Below, piece after piece: positions 34,141-44,064 of a stretch of 64,000 nucleotides of DNA (the stretch's first letter is position 1; each line of letters starts with the position of its first letter). Position numbers and translations under genes: made by a program. The notes under the pieces were generated by a model that searched no databases, was not told where the DNA came from, and worked only from the letters and a program-made list of their open reading frames with translations. Source of the DNA: Planococcus sp. 107-1 (GTDB lineage Bacteria > Bacillota > Bacilli > Bacillales_A > Planococcaceae). The DNA lies in assembly GCF_021513255.1 (NCBI RefSeq), contig NZ_CP090977.1:992001-1056000 (forward strand), read 5' to 3'.

Positions 34141-34197
34141 AGACACCGAATACGTAAAGATGAATGACAATTCATTTTACGGAAGGGTGTCTTTTTT
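34141..34197 (+). promoter_or_regulatory. Hairpin with FadR-like operator ahead of the enoyl-CoA hydratase gene
   Basis: A long hairpin (AGACACC ... GGTGTCT outer, CGTAAA ... TTTACG inner) ends in TTTTTTT directly before the start codon, so it looks like the yheA terminator. The apex contains TGAATGACAATTCATTTT (34161-34178), a 15/18 match to the Bacillus FadR site TGAATGANTANTCATTCA. The GGAAGGG ribosome site of the next gene lies in the descending arm. Confidence 0.65.
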
Positions 34198-34198
34198 T

Positions 34199-34978
34199 AT
34201 GTATGAAACAATCGAATTAACGAAGCAAGGACGCACGGGCTATTTAAAATTAAACCGGCCGAAATCGATGAACGCGATGAATGGCACGATGATGAAAGAG
34301 TTGGCCGACTGTTTCGAGTCGCTATTGGATGAGAAGAGCTTGCAGGTGCTGATTATCCACGGCGAAGGAAGAGCGTTTTCTGCAGGTGGAGACATTAAAG
34401 AAATGATGGATCCTGAAAATCCGATGGATATCGATCTTGTCATGAAAGAAGTGACGAAGCTTGCCAAGTCGCTTTATACCTTGCCGCAAATTACCATTGC
34501 TGCAATCCATGGAGCTTCAGCTGGCCTTGGTTTCAGCATGGCACTGGCCTGCGATCATGTGATTGCAGAAGAAAACAGTAAACTTGCAATGAACTTTATC
34601 GGCATCGGCCTTGTGCCGGATGGCGGCGGACATTTCTTCATGAAAGAACGCGTCGGCGTTCCAAAAGCGAAACAATTGATCTGGGCCGGGCAGACGTTAA
34701 AAGCGCATGATGCGCTTGCAAAAGGGCTGATCGAAGAAGTGACGGCAGAAGGCCGGGCGATGGAACATGCAGAAGCCTATGCTTTAGATGTGCTGAGTTC
34801 ACCTGTCCAGGCGAAACTCGCGTCCAAAGAAATTCTTCACCAATTGAAAGTCCTTGAGCTGGAAAAAGTATTAGAGATGGAAGCGAAAGCCCAGTCAGCG
34901 ATGCGCAAAAGTGCAGACCACCTGGAAGGGATCCAAGCTTTTGTCGAAAAAAGAAAACCCGAATTTAAAGGGCAATGA
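34199..34978 (+). CDS. Enoyl-CoA hydratase/isomerase (YhaR-like)
   Basis: Crotonase-fold enzyme of 259 residues for fatty-acid or acyl-CoA breakdown. The oxyanion-hole stretches are AFSAGGDIKEMM and GASAGLGFSMALACDHVI; the second catalytic region reads GIGLVPDGGGHFFM, where usual hydratases have a Glu pair (one position is Pro-Asp here), so the exact reaction is uncertain. Start ATG 34199 is preferred over 34160, which lies inside the hairpin. A FadR-like operator upstream suggests induction by long-chain acyl-CoA. Confidence 0.88.
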   Translation: MYETIELTKQGRTGYLKLNRPKSMNAMNGTMMKELADCFESLLDEKSLQVLIIHGEGRAFSAGGDIKEMMDPENPMDIDLVMKEVTKLAKSLYTLPQITIAAIHGASAGLGFSMALACDHVIAEENSKLAMNFIGIGLVPDGGGHFFMKERVGVPKAKQLIWAGQTLKAHDALAKGLIEEVTAEGRAMEHAEAYALDVLSSPVQAKLASKEILHQLKVLELEKVLEMEAKAQSAMRKSADHLEGIQAFVEKRKPEFKGQ

Positions 34979-34982
34979 TCCA

Positions 34983-35013
34983 AAAAAGCATGGCCTTGCG
35001 CCATGCTTTTTTC
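34983..35013 (+). terminator. Terminator of the enoyl-CoA hydratase gene
   Basis: AAAAAAGCATGG-CCTTGCG-CCATGCTTTTTT. Confidence 0.9.
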
Positions 35014-35021
35014 TTTATGGG

Positions 35022-35141
35022 AGTTTTATGCGCGTATAGAGTGGAATGCGCGCGTTCGTGAGGAAATACGCGCGCTCACCGAAGAATGCGTGCGTTCAAA
35101 AGGAAATACGCGCATTCACAGAACAATGCGCGCGTTTAGTC
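35022..35141. repeat. Six-unit 20-bp tandem repeat
   Basis: Six consecutive 20-bp units (35022, 35042, 35062, 35082, 35102, 35122), each centred on ATGCGCGCGTTC or its variant ATACGCGCGCTC. The ATG and ATA forms alternate in the middle units. Spacer bases between cores are AG-rich. No gene is supported across it, although the strand stays open by chance. Confidence 0.8.
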
Positions 35142-35203
35142 AAATCCAATAAGAAGTCGACAAAAATACCATCCGCAGTTTCACAGATGGCATTCACTAT
35201 TTT

Positions 35204-35389
35204 CTATGAATGGAAAAGCAGCAATTTGCCAGCTGGCGAAGCCAGGCGGTGCGTTTGGTTGGTCAATTCTTTTTCTTCTAGTAATGCGCGCCCTTTATCT
35301 TTTGCCTGCTCGTCATTTTCTGCAGTGAAAGTTTCTTCTGTGATCAGTTTGCCTGTTTGTTCATAGGCCGTCAGTTTATAGGTTCTCAT
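35204..35389 (-). CDS. yhzC: YhzC-like small protein
   Basis: A 61-residue soluble protein: MRTYKLTAYEQTGKLITEE, AENDEQAKDKGRALLEE, and the ending THRLASPAGKLLLFHS, which resembles Bacillus YhzC. Function is unknown. AAGGAG lies nine bases before ATG 35389. The neighbourhood next to yhaQ/yhaP supports the assignment. Confidence 0.7.
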   Translation of the reverse strand: MRTYKLTAYEQTGKLITEETFTAENDEQAKDKGRALLEEKELTNQTHRLASPAGKLLLFHS

Positions 35390-35509
35390 GCTAGACAACT
35401 CCTTCTGAATGGTTATTCATTTTAAGTATATCGGGTTTTGCGGAAAAAGTCCTCCGCTTTTGAAACATTTCGAAACTTGCGGCGTATTAAAGAAAGAGGA
35501 GGAATGAGG

Positions 35510-36409
35510 ATGACGTTATCAATACAACATGCTACGAAAAGATTCGGTGATTTTAAAGCGGTAGACGATTTGTCTTTGACGGTTGAACAAGGGCAGATGC
35601 ATGGATTTTTGGGGGCAAATGGGGCTGGTAAAACGACTTCTTTCCGCATGATTCTTGGTTTGTTGAATCCCAATGCGGGTGTGATTACGTGGAAAGGAAA
35701 GCCTATTACGTATGCAGCAAGTCCGGAAATCGGCTATTTGCCCGAAGAACGGGGCTTGTATCCGAAAATGAAAGTCTTGGATCAATTGGTGTATTTGGCG
35801 CAGTTGCGTCAAATGCCTGCTTCAAAAGCGAAACAAGAAGCGATGGTCTGGCTCGAACGGTTTCAAGTACCTCATTACGCAGCGAAGAAAGTGGAAGAAT
35901 TATCAAAAGGAAATCAACAGAAGATCCAGTTGATTGCATCGCTGCTCCATAATCCGTCGCTGCTTATATTAGATGAGCCTTTCTCGGGTTTGGATCCGGT
36001 GAATGTGGAAATGCTGAAAAAAGCCATTCTGGATTTTCAAAAACAAGGCGCTACGATCGTATTTTCCAGCCATCGCATGGACCATGTGGAAGAGCTCTGC
36101 GACAATATGACAATCATGGACCAAGGGAAAGTGGTGGTCGACGGTTCAATCCGGGAAGTCAAACGGTCATTTGGGAAACAGAATGTCCGAATTAAAATGG
36201 ATGTGGATCTGTCCTCCTTAAAAAATACAGTGGGGGTCGTCCAGTTTACGAAAACCCATGACGGTGCCTTATTCCAAATTAACGATGAAGCTACGGCTGA
36301 GCGCTTGTTAGAAAGTTCGATGAAGCTTGGCAAACTCCGCCACTTTGCGATCGAAGAACCTTCCTTGGAAGAAATCTTTATTTCGAAAGTAGGGAAAGCG
36401 TATGCATAG
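35510..36409 (+). CDS. yhaQ: ABC transporter ATP-binding protein YhaQ (NatA-like)
   Basis: ATPase of 299 residues for a sodium or drug efflux-type ABC exporter with YhaP. Walker A is GANGAGKTTS, the signature is ELSKGNQQK, Walker B is LLILDEPFSGLDPVN, and the H-loop is FSSHRMDH. The C-terminal extension (about 215-299) is typical of NatA/YhaQ. ATG 35510 has GAGGAGG eight bases upstream. Its last codons overlap the yhaP start. Confidence 0.9.
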   Translation: MTLSIQHATKRFGDFKAVDDLSLTVEQGQMHGFLGANGAGKTTSFRMILGLLNPNAGVITWKGKPITYAASPEIGYLPEERGLYPKMKVLDQLVYLAQLRQMPASKAKQEAMVWLERFQVPHYAAKKVEELSKGNQQKIQLIASLLHNPSLLILDEPFSGLDPVNVEMLKKAILDFQKQGATIVFSSHRMDHVEELCDNMTIMDQGKVVVDGSIREVKRSFGKQNVRIKMDVDLSSLKNTVGVVQFTKTHDGALFQINDEATAERLLESSMKLGKLRHFAIEEPSLEEIFISKVGKAYA

Positions 36410-37649
36410 TTTCTGGATTATTTTTAAGCAATCATTTTTAACGAAAGCCAAAACCAAATCGTTTATCATCACCACGGTAATCGTCGTGGCTGCCTTTTTC
36501 CTGCTGGCGAATTTATCGAATATCATTGAAATTTTTCAAGGTTCGGATGAAGAAGGGAACGTTCTCCACGTGATTGATGAAAGCGGGGAATTGGCACCGA
36601 TTCTGCAAGCTCAATTGGATCAGCAAAACAGTGATGTCCAAGCGATGCCGACAGATATGACAGAAGCAGAACTGAAAGAAGGCATTGGAGAAGGGACAAT
36701 CGATGCTTATCTTGTGCTCGAACAGGAAGGGACGCTCAACGCTCGCTATGTGTCGGAATCCGCAAATGAACTGGGAAGCGCCAATGATGTTGAGCAGGCA
36801 GTCCAATCACTCCAAACCGTTGTGACAGCGGAAAGCCTGGGCTTGAGTGAAAGCGAAGTCGGACAACTTTTCACACCGGTTGCGTTTGAACGGGAAGCGA
36901 TTTCGGAATCCTCCAAATCCCAGGAAGAGTTAAGCCAAGCGCGGGCTCGTCTACATTTTGATCTTGCTCATTTATATCGCGGTTATTTACTATCCAAATA
37001 TGATTGCGATGGAAGTGGCAAACGAGAAATCTTCCGCGTCATGGAAATTTTAATTTCCAGTGTTTCGCCCGTTAAGCATATGTTTGCAAAGATTGCAGGC
37101 ATCGGAACGCTCGGTATTTTACAGATGTTGATTTTCGGGCTTTCGGGCTATCTGGCCATGAAAACAGCCGGCACGGCATTGACGGAAGGTGCATTTAGCG
37201 TTTTCGGCTTTTCCGATGTTAAAATCAGTACATTCCTTTTTGCCGTCTTGTTCTTTTTATTGGGCTATTTCCTTTATGCGGTCCTTGCAGCTTTACTCGG
37301 TTCGCTTGTCAGCCGAACGGAAGATGTCCAGCAATTGATGCTGCCGATGATGATGCTGATTGTGGTCGCTTCGTTAATCGCGTTTTCAGGAATTTCCGTT
37401 CCGGAAGCCACTTTTGTAACCGTCGCTTCCTACATTCCGTTTTTTGCTCCGCTCGTCATGTTCTTGCGGGTTGGGATGTTGGACATTCCATTATGGGAAC
37501 CGCTCTTATCGATCGGGATCATGTTAGTGACCATCGGCTTGCTTGGGTGGTTCGGCGCACGCGTTTACCGCGGCGGTGTATTGATGTACGGTTCTTCCCA
37601 ATCATTGAAAGACATAAAGAAAGCAATTCGCTTAGGCAATCAAAAATAA
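36402..37649 (+). CDS. yhaP: ABC transporter permease YhaP (NatB-like, internal double frameshift)
   Basis: Membrane partner of YhaQ, about 415 residues: one N-terminal helix, a large external domain (about 50-175), then five to six helices. The reading frame stays open but is wrong between about 36944 and 37034. There the visible frame gives an un-membrane-like stretch, while another frame gives LVYILILLIYIAVIYYPNMI and AMEVANEKSS leading into RVMEILISSVSPVKH, which is the expected helix. The entry shift is one extra or two missing bases near GCGGGCTC (36943-36946); the exit shift is a CCC read as CC at 37034-37035. An annotation from the open frame alone would be wrong over some 30 residues. 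Confidence 0.87.
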   Translation: MHSFWIIFKQSFLTKAKTKSFIITTVIVVAAFFLLANLSNIIEIFQGSDEEGNVLHVIDESGELAPILQAQLDQQNSDVQAMPTDMTEAELKEGIGEGTIDAYLVLEQEGTLNARYVSESANELGSANDVEQAVQSLQTVVTAESLGLSESEVGQLFTPVAFEREAISESSKSQEELSQARARLHFDLAHLYRGYLLSKYDCDGSGKREIFRVMEILISSVSPVKHMFAKIAGIGTLGILQMLIFGLSGYLAMKTAGTALTEGAFSVFGFSDVKISTFLFAVLFFLLGYFLYAVLAALLGSLVSRTEDVQQLMLPMMMLIVVASLIAFSGISVPEATFVTVASYIPFFAPLVMFLRVGMLDIPLWEPLLSIGIMLVTIGLLGWFGARVYRGGVLMYGSSQSLKDIKKAIRLGNQK

Positions 37650-37658
37650 GCCTTCAAG

Positions 37659-37694
37659 CTGTTTACCGGAAGTTTCCGGTAAACAGTTTTTTTT
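37659..37694 (+). terminator. Terminator of yhaQP
   Basis: CTGTTTACCGGAA-GT-TTCCGGTAAACAG followed by eight T. Confidence 0.95.
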
Positions 37695-37750
37695 CGTTGT
37701 TTGTCATGGTAAAATAAGAACAAATATTCGGTTTCCGAAGGAGTAGAATT

Positions 37751-38968
37751 ATGGGCAATATCCGATTTATTCATACGGCTGATTTGCATTTAGGCAGCCC
37801 TTTCAGTGGCATGAAAGGTTTGAAAAAGGACCAGTGGCAATGGGTGAAAGACAGTACGTATGCCGCGTTTGACCGTTTAATCGATTACGCAATAAAGGAA
37901 ATGCCTGATTTTGTTTTGATTGCAGGCGATATTTACGATGGCGAAGACCGCAGCATCCGAGCGCAGCATCGATTCCAGCAAGGAATGGAGCGCTTAGCGG
38001 ATGCAGGAGTGCCGGTCGTGCTTGGATACGGCAACCATGACCATTTGAGCGGCCAATGGGTGCGTTTTGAATTGCCGGGAAATGTCCATGTTTTTGGACC
38101 CGAAGTTTCACAGAAAAGATTGGCAACGCCGAACGGCGAAGTCATCATTTCCGGTTTCAGCTACGGGGAACGGCATGTGAAACGAGCGATGATCCATGAT
38201 TTTCCGCCTGCTGAAGAATCGGGAGCATTTCATATCGGCATGCTCCATGGCAGCATGGACGGAGAAACAGCCCACGCGGTCTACGCGCCTTTTACGAAAC
38301 AGCAATTGCTCGAGAAAAATTATGATTATTGGGCGCTTGGCCATATCCACATGAGGGAAGAACTGAATCAAAATCCTTCAATTGTCTATCCAGGAAATAT
38401 TCAGGGACGCCATAAAAATGAGGCAGGAGCGAAAGGATTTTACGATGTTTCGCTGTCCAAATCAGGCACAAGCCTTCAATTTATATCGGTTTCGGCGGTT
38501 CAATTTGACCGCCTTTCGATTGGATGTGAAGGCATCATGCATATGAACGAACTAATTGATGCCTGCAGAAACGGTATTGAGCACCAATTGATGGAATATG
38601 GCCCTTCGATTCTCCAATTGCATTTGACTCATTTAGATGCAGGGGCAAAAGAACTTTTTGAAGAAGTCACAGAAAAAGAATTGATGGAAACGCTCCAGGA
38701 AGCGTTGGAAGAACTGGAGGATTTTGTCTGGATCTCCTCGATAGAGACTGAGTTGGGGACTGATGCTTTTGAAATCTCGCCGTTGGCAGAGAAAATCATA
38801 GGCGTAATGGATTCCTGGCAATTGGCCGATTGGAAAAATGTATTAAAGGATTTGTATCGGCATCCAAAAGGCAGCCGTTTTCTTGACTCGTTGAACGATC
38901 ATGAAACCGCGGCTATTCAAGCAGCCGCGATTCAGAAAATCCGCCGAAATGTCCGGATGGAGGAATAG
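37751..38968 (+). CDS. yhaO: DNA repair exonuclease YhaO (Mre11/SbcD-like)
   Basis: Metallophosphoesterase of 405 residues. The five-motif metal site is intact: DLHLG, AGDIYDGEDRS, YGNHDH, LHGSMDG and LGHIHMRE. Bacillus YhaO works with the SMC-like YhaN. The C-terminal region (about 260-405) is helical and probably forms the YhaN docking part. It is followed after three bases by yhaN, so the two are translated together. Confidence 0.93.
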   Translation: MGNIRFIHTADLHLGSPFSGMKGLKKDQWQWVKDSTYAAFDRLIDYAIKEMPDFVLIAGDIYDGEDRSIRAQHRFQQGMERLADAGVPVVLGYGNHDHLSGQWVRFELPGNVHVFGPEVSQKRLATPNGEVIISGFSYGERHVKRAMIHDFPPAEESGAFHIGMLHGSMDGETAHAVYAPFTKQQLLEKNYDYWALGHIHMREELNQNPSIVYPGNIQGRHKNEAGAKGFYDVSLSKSGTSLQFISVSAVQFDRLSIGCEGIMHMNELIDACRNGIEHQLMEYGPSILQLHLTHLDAGAKELFEEVTEKELMETLQEALEELEDFVWISSIETELGTDAFEISPLAEKIIGVMDSWQLADWKNVLKDLYRHPKGSRFLDSLNDHETAAIQAAAIQKIRRNVRMEE

Positions 38969-38971
38969 CTG

Positions 38972-41803
38972 ATGAAAATTGAAAAAGCCATCATTTACGG
39001 ATTTGGCAAACACCAGGATGTAAGCATTGAATTGAACGGCCGGATGAACCTCTTTTACGGAGCCAATGAAGCCGGCAAAACGACCATTCAGCAATTTATT
39101 GTCCAGACTTTATTCGGCTATCCGCTTCGTACACAGAACCTGCAGCGGTATGAACCGAAAGCAGGAGGGAAATACGGCGGGCAATTGCATATCACCGACC
39201 CCATCTACGGCAAAGTCGTTATTGAAAGAGTAAAAGGCAAAGCGGCTGGAGAAGTCACCGTCTATTTTGAAGACGGCACGCGCGGATCAGATGCTGAATT
39301 GAAAATGCTTTTGAGAGATTACGACCGGTCGGCTTTTGAATCGGTATTTTCTTTTTCCATCCACGAACTGCAAGGCTTGGAAAAAATGACGGAAGACGAA
39401 TTGAGCCGAACTTTACTGGCTTCCGGGACTACCGGCATCGATGCCATTAGCAAACTTGAAGACCGCGTGGAAAAAGAAATGGCCGGCATTTTTAAGAAAA
39501 CAGGGCGCAACCCTGAAATCAATCAATTGGTTGAAGAACTCCGTGTGATGGAGGCGGAGCTGAAAGAGCTTCGAAGCCGTTCCGAACTTTACAGTCCTTA
39601 TCTAGAACGCCTTCGTGAAATAGAGCAGCGCCTCCTTCTGATCAATGAAGAAGAAGATCAAGCAAGCGAGGAAATGAAGAAAATCGAAAAGCAGCGGCAG
39701 GCTGCACCGTTGATTGAAAAAGAAAGAATGCTTCAAAGCGAATTGGACTCGATGACTGTAACCGCATTCCCTTCCGATGGACAGCGGCGGATGGACCGGT
39801 TAATGGACCGTTTGTCTGAAGCACAGGCGCGAAAAGCGTTTCTTGAAAAAGAAGCGGAACGTACGACGGTCCAAGAAAACGGACACGCAGATATCGGACC
39901 TTTGAATGCCTTGCTAGCGCGAGAATCGGAATGGCATCAATTGCGTTCCGTACTTCGCCAAAAGCAGGAAGAAGCCATTCGTTTGGAAGATGACCGGAGA
40001 CGCCTTCTTTCCTTAATCGGAATAGAGGAAGCTATAGCGCTTCAAGCAGACGTTTCCTTGAGCCGGGAGGAAGAATTGATCCTGCTCGTGCAGCAAGCCG
40101 AAAGGGAAGAAGAAGAAAATCGCTACGCGGACCGGAAAGTGGCAGAAGAAAAAACGAAGCTTGCCGAAACCGAAAAAGAGCTGAAAATTTTCCTCGCGAA
40201 TGAACCTAGTGAAAGCGATCGAAGAATGGCTGAAGAATGGCAAGCGATTGCCCATAAAGTGGCTGAAGCGAAAGCAGCAAAAAACGCACAAAAATCCGCC
40301 AGCAGCCAGACAGTGAATTACGCGATGACGGGAATTGGAGTGCTTACACTCATCATCGGTTTAGGGCAATCGAATTACCTTGTGGCGGTTATCGGCTTTT
40401 TAGCAGCCATAGGAGGGCTTTGGCTGATGCTGAAAAACCGGAAGCCCGAAACGCTTGAATCCGAACAGGAGGCTTTAATAAGCCGTTATGGCGGCAAAGA
40501 AACGGAATATGCGGCTTTGATTGCTAAATTGGACAGCTATGACCGCAAATTGGATGGCTATATAGAGCAACTAGAAGCGGCGAAGCGCTCTATCGGCAAA
40601 CTTTCCAATGAAAGCCGCAGTGAACAGGCGCGCTTAGCGTATGAACATTTCTTGCGAAACTTAGGCCTGCCGCAAAATGCAAGCCGGTCGACGGTCTTGG
40701 GCCTTTTTGAGAAACTGCGGGAAATCCATGCTGTTTCGCTAAAAGAGAAGCGGTTGAAGGCGGAAATCGCAGCGCTTGAAAAGGAGCAGGCAGATTGGCT
40801 CGCTCATGTGGAAACCGTGCTTGATCAGCCTGTGCCAGCCGATGAATTGTATGCCGTGTTGCGCGCAGAAATGAACAAACGGCAGGAGCAGCGTGCGGCT
40901 GTAGAAAAAATGCAGGAAAAGGCGGCAGCTGTCCAAGAAGAACTCGAACAACTCCATGCCCTCAACCGGCAAATTGATGGAGAACAACAGGCCTTGCTGG
41001 CAGAAGCCAATGCACAGAACGTGGATGAGTTTTATTTACTGGGTGATGAGTGGCTGAAGAAAGAGCAAATTGAAAAAGAAATGGCACCGATTCAATCGCA
41101 GCTGCAAGCGCTTGGAAATTTCTCGAAAGCAGATGAAGAGCGTTGGGGCGAGTCGAATATCCAGAAGCTTGAATCAGATCTGCAGCGGCTGAAAGAAGAG
41201 CGGCGAGCTCTTTTGGGTGAACAGGCTGAAAAACAACAATTCACGAAGCAGTTGTTGACCGATGAAGCTTACGAAACTCAATTGCAGCTATTCAATGAAA
41301 AGAAAGAAGAATTGGCGGACATGGCGAAAAGATGGTCTGCAGGAAAAGCGATTACAGAAGCGATTAAACAGACGATGGATGAATTAAAAGAAAAGAGTTT
41401 GCCCGCTGCCATTCAAAAAGCACAAGCTTATTTTGAGAAATTGACTTCCGGTTCCTATACGGGAATGGAAATGACGCAAGAAGGGTATTTCGAAGCGGTG
41501 CGAAAAGACGGCATGCGATTCCACATAGCAGAGCTGAGCCAAGCAACAAAAGAACAGGCGTATCTGTCCTTGCGGCTGTCACTGGCTGTATCGATGGCCA
41601 AAAGCCATCCGTTCCCGATCATCATGGATGATCCGTTTGTTCATTTTGATCGCCGGCGGCTCCAGCAAATGATAAACTTAATAACAGAGCTGCAAGAAGA
41701 CCACCAGTTCGTCTACTTTACGTGTCATGAAATGATGCAGCAGGTTTGGCCTGATGCTTATGTAATAGACGTGGCTACTATCGAAAGGAGTGTATATTCA
41801 TGA
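38972..41803 (+). CDS. yhaN: SMC-like ATPase YhaN (SbcE)
   Basis: A 943-residue coiled-coil ATPase, partner of YhaO in double-strand-end processing. Walker A is [12 protein letters not shown] and Walker B is [16 protein letters not shown], the latter with DD in place of the usual DE. Two hydrophobic helices lie in the middle of the coiled coil (about 450-488, [15 protein letters not shown] and [20 protein letters not shown]), a known but odd feature of YhaN proteins that would tether the hinge to the membrane. Its stop overlaps the yhaM start (ATGA). Confidence 0.92.
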   Translation: MKIEKAIIYGFGKHQDVSIELNGRMNLFYGANEAGKTTIQQFIVQTLFGYPLRTQNLQRYEPKAGGKYGGQLHITDPIYGKVVIERVKGKAAGEVTVYFEDGTRGSDAELKMLLRDYDRSAFESVFSFSIHELQGLEKMTEDELSRTLLASGTTGIDAISKLEDRVEKEMAGIFKKTGRNPEINQLVEELRVMEAELKELRSRSELYSPYLERLREIEQRLLLINEEEDQASEEMKKIEKQRQAAPLIEKERMLQSELDSMTVTAFPSDGQRRMDRLMDRLSEAQARKAFLEKEAERTTVQENGHADIGPLNALLARESEWHQLRSVLRQKQEEAIRLEDDRRRLLSLIGIEEAIALQADVSLSREEELILLVQQAEREEEENRYADRKVAEEKTKLAETEKELKIFLANEPSESDRRMAEEWQAIAHKVAEAKAAKNAQKSASSQTVNYAMTGIGVLTLIIGLGQSNYLVAVIGFLAAIGGLWLMLKNRKPETLESEQEALISRYGGKETEYAALIAKLDSYDRKLDGYIEQLEAAKRSIGKLSNESRSEQARLAYEHFLRNLGLPQNASRSTVLGLFEKLREIHAVSLKEKRLKAEIAALEKEQADWLAHVETVLDQPVPADELYAVLRAEMNKRQEQRAAVEKMQEKAAAVQEELEQLHALNRQIDGEQQALLAEANAQNVDEFYLLGDEWLKKEQIEKEMAPIQSQLQALGNFSKADEERWGESNIQKLESDLQRLKEERRALLGEQAEKQQFTKQLLTDEAYETQLQLFNEKKEELADMAKRWSAGKAITEAIKQTMDELKEKSLPAAIQKAQAYFEKLTSGSYTGMEMTQEGYFEAVRKDGMRFHIAELSQATKEQAYLSLRLSLAVSMAKSHPFPIIMDDPFVHFDRRRLQQMINLITELQEDHQFVYFTCHEMMQQVWPDAYVIDVATIERSVYS

Positions 41804-42741
41804 GCAAAGGAATCACACAGCGAGCGGTTGGCGAAACCATCGATGAGTTTTTGCTGATCAAGCAATCGGTCAAAGGCGTTACGACCACCGGAAATCCCTT
41901 TATGTCTTTAGTGCTGCAAGATAAAAGCGGAGACATTGAAGCGAAATTATGGGATACAAAAGATGAACATGAAAAGCTATTTGCAGCAGAGACGATTGTC
42001 CGAGTAGGAGGGGAAATCCACAACTACCGCGGCAAAAACCAATTGCGGATTAAGAGCATCCGTCCGGCAAAGCCGGAAGAAAACCAGTCCATAGCGGATT
42101 TGATGCCGTCTTCCGAGAAAAGCACGGATGAATTATTCGAAGAAGTGATGCAGTATTTATTTGAAATGGAAAACCCGCAGATTCAGCGGATTACACGCCA
42201 TATCTTAAAGAAATACCAGCAGCCGTTTTTGACATTTCCTGCCGCTACGAGAAATCACCATGATTATGCGTCCGGTTTAGCGGATCATGTGGTTTCCATG
42301 CTGAAACTGGGGAAAGCACTTTGCGAAATTTACCCATCCCTGAACAAAGATCTTTTATATGCAGGAATCATTTTGCATGATGTCGGCAAGGTATTTGAGT
42401 TGTCTGGCCCGATTGCAACGACTTATACACTTGAAGGCAATTTGCTTGGCCATATCTCAATCATGGTTACGGAAATTTCCAAAACAGCAGATGAGTTGGA
42501 AATCAGCAGCGAAGAAGTTCTATTGCTTCAGCATATGATCCTTTCCCATCACGGCAAAGAAGAGTGGGGGAGCCCGAAAAAACCGATGATCAAAGAAGCG
42601 GAGATGCTGCATTATATCGATAATATCGACGCGAAAATGATGATGCTCGACCGGGCGCTCGGCAAGACAAAAGCAGGCGAGTTTACAGAACGCCTTTTTC
42701 CGCTCGATAACCGTTCGTTCTATAAACCGACGATTGAATAA
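41800..42741 (+). CDS. yhaM: 3'-5' exoribonuclease YhaM
   Basis: A 313-residue exonuclease with an N-terminal OB fold (about 12-90, [12 protein letters not shown]) that binds single-stranded nucleic acid and a C-terminal HD phosphohydrolase domain ([39 protein letters not shown]). It trims RNA and single-stranded DNA from the 3' end. It is the third gene of the yhaO-yhaN-yhaM nuclease operon, linked by a four-base ATGA overlap. Confidence 0.95.
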   Translation: MSKGITQRAVGETIDEFLLIKQSVKGVTTTGNPFMSLVLQDKSGDIEAKLWDTKDEHEKLFAAETIVRVGGEIHNYRGKNQLRIKSIRPAKPEENQSIADLMPSSEKSTDELFEEVMQYLFEMENPQIQRITRHILKKYQQPFLTFPAATRNHHDYASGLADHVVSMLKLGKALCEIYPSLNKDLLYAGIILHDVGKVFELSGPIATTYTLEGNLLGHISIMVTEISKTADELEISSEEVLLLQHMILSHHGKEEWGSPKKPMIKEAEMLHYIDNIDAKMMMLDRALGKTKAGEFTERLFPLDNRSFYKPTIE

Positions 42742-42742
42742 A

Positions 42743-42783
42743 AAAGAAGCCCTTTGCCGACTAGGCAAAGGGCTTTCTTCATA
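42743..42783. terminator. Bidirectional terminator
   Basis: AAGAAGCCCTTTGCC-GACTA-GGCAAAGGGCTTTCTT, between convergent yhaM and prsA. Confidence 0.9.
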
Positions 42784-42786
42784 GGC

Positions 42787-43701
42787 TTATTCAGCCGGTG
42801 TTTCTTCAGTTGGAGCCTCTTCAGTTGGAGCTTCAGCGTTCATAATATCATCGAAGGCACCTTTAAGGTCTTCATCTTTGATATCAATGTCTGCATCTTC
42901 CATCATTTTTGCAATTTTAGGGATCAACGCTTCTTGGTCTGCTTTTCCAACAGCCAATTCTTTGCGGATTTGGTCTTTTTGGTCTTCAAGAGCAGGCTGA
43001 TCTTCCACTTGGCGTTTTTCCATTACTTGAATGATGTGGAAACCATGCTGTGATTGAACAGGTGCACTGATTTCTTCCACTTCTAAAGCATAAGCCGCAT
43101 CTTCAAATTCAGGAACCATCGCGCCAGTTCCGAACCAGTCAAGGCTGCCGCCGTTTGCTGCAGATCCTGGATCTGTTGAGTACTCTTCAGCTAATTTAGC
43201 GAAGTCGCCGCCTTCATCCAATTCTTTTTTCACTTTGTTCGCTGTTTCTTCATCTGCTACAAGGATATGGCGCGCATTCAGTTCAGTTCCTTGGCGCTCA
43301 TATTGTGCTTGGATTTCTTCGTCTGTCACGTCTACACCGTCAGTCAATGCTTTTTCCTGCAATAGGTTCAAACGAATGACTTTGCGGTAGCTGTCTTCTG
43401 TTTGATTGTTTTGCTGAAGGAACTGTTCAAAGCTTTCGCCTAGCTGCTCTTCAGATTTTTTGTATTCTGCGTCGACTTCTTTGTCCGTCACTTCGTACTT
43501 GTCAGAAAGTACTTTTTCGATCATGAGGACTTGAACTGCTTGATCGCCGACAGAAGTTTTCATTTCATTGTATAACTCGTTTTCTGTGATATCGCCAACT
43601 TTAGAAGAGACAACAACTTCTCCTTCAGAACCGTTATCGCTGCATGCGCCTAATACTAAAACGGATGCGGCTAAAGACAATGTTAATAGTGATTTCTTCA
43701 T
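42787..43701 (-). CDS. prsA: Foldase lipoprotein PrsA
   Basis: Extracytoplasmic peptidyl-prolyl isomerase of 304 residues that folds secreted proteins. The lipobox is LVLGAC with Cys20. The parvulin domain (about 140-235) has LNARHILVADEETA, GGSLDWFGTGAMVPEFEDAA and SQHGFHIIQV. The tail contains a short direct repeat of APTEE (APTEEAPTEETPAE). In Bacillus prsA is repressed by Hpr, whose gene lies 1 kb away on the same strand. Confidence 0.95.
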   Translation of the reverse strand: MKKSLLTLSLAASVLVLGACSDNGSEGEVVVSSKVGDITENELYNEMKTSVGDQAVQVLMIEKVLSDKYEVTDKEVDAEYKKSEEQLGESFEQFLQQNNQTEDSYRKVIRLNLLQEKALTDGVDVTDEEIQAQYERQGTELNARHILVADEETANKVKKELDEGGDFAKLAEEYSTDPGSAANGGSLDWFGTGAMVPEFEDAAYALEVEEISAPVQSQHGFHIIQVMEKRQVEDQPALEDQKDQIRKELAVGKADQEALIPKIAKMMEDADIDIKDEDLKGAFDDIMNAEAPTEEAPTEETPAE

Positions 43702-43818
43702 AATTATTCGCTCCCAACTTTCTATCTTGATGCCGTTAGTTACTATAACATAAACGTTTTAAAAATCAAAAAGTTTCTATATCAAAAGAAAAAGCCCAAA
43801 TGCCTAGGGCAAATGAAC

Positions 43819-44004
43819 TTATGGAGTAAATTCTACGCCTACATATAATGATACCAATAAGATGGTAATTAATATATTGATTGTACGGAAAATTTTCTGA
43901 TGGTTTTCTTCAGGAATTTCCCTAGACGTAACAAGAGCTAAGGTCATTCGGTTGATCTGGAACAAGTAAAATACGGAAAACATTACTACAAATGCGACTA
44001 TCAT
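43819..44004 (-). CDS. Small two-helix membrane protein, 61 residues
   Basis: Two hydrophobic segments (about 1-15 and 42-57) flank a charged loop (TSREIPEENHQKIFR). AGGGGAGGAA stands seven bases before ATG 44004. It occupies the place of yhaL/yhaK in Bacillus, but I see no sequence similarity I trust. A weak hairpin (43786-43812) follows. Confidence 0.65.
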   Translation of the reverse strand: MIVAFVVMFSVFYLFQINRMTLALVTSREIPEENHQKIFRTINILITILLVSLYVGVEFTP

Positions 44005-44064
44005 GGATTTCCTCCCCTCTATACTTAGCTATTAGTATAACAAAGACGAGAGGAAAAAACAGGA

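Noticed and set aside
35022..35141. CRISPR array
   Set aside because: Units are directly adjacent at 20 bp with no unique spacers and no cas genes nearby.
35046..35366. 106-codon ORF across the tandem repeat
   Set aside because: It consists of translated 20-bp repeats followed by the antisense of yhzC; there is no ribosome site.
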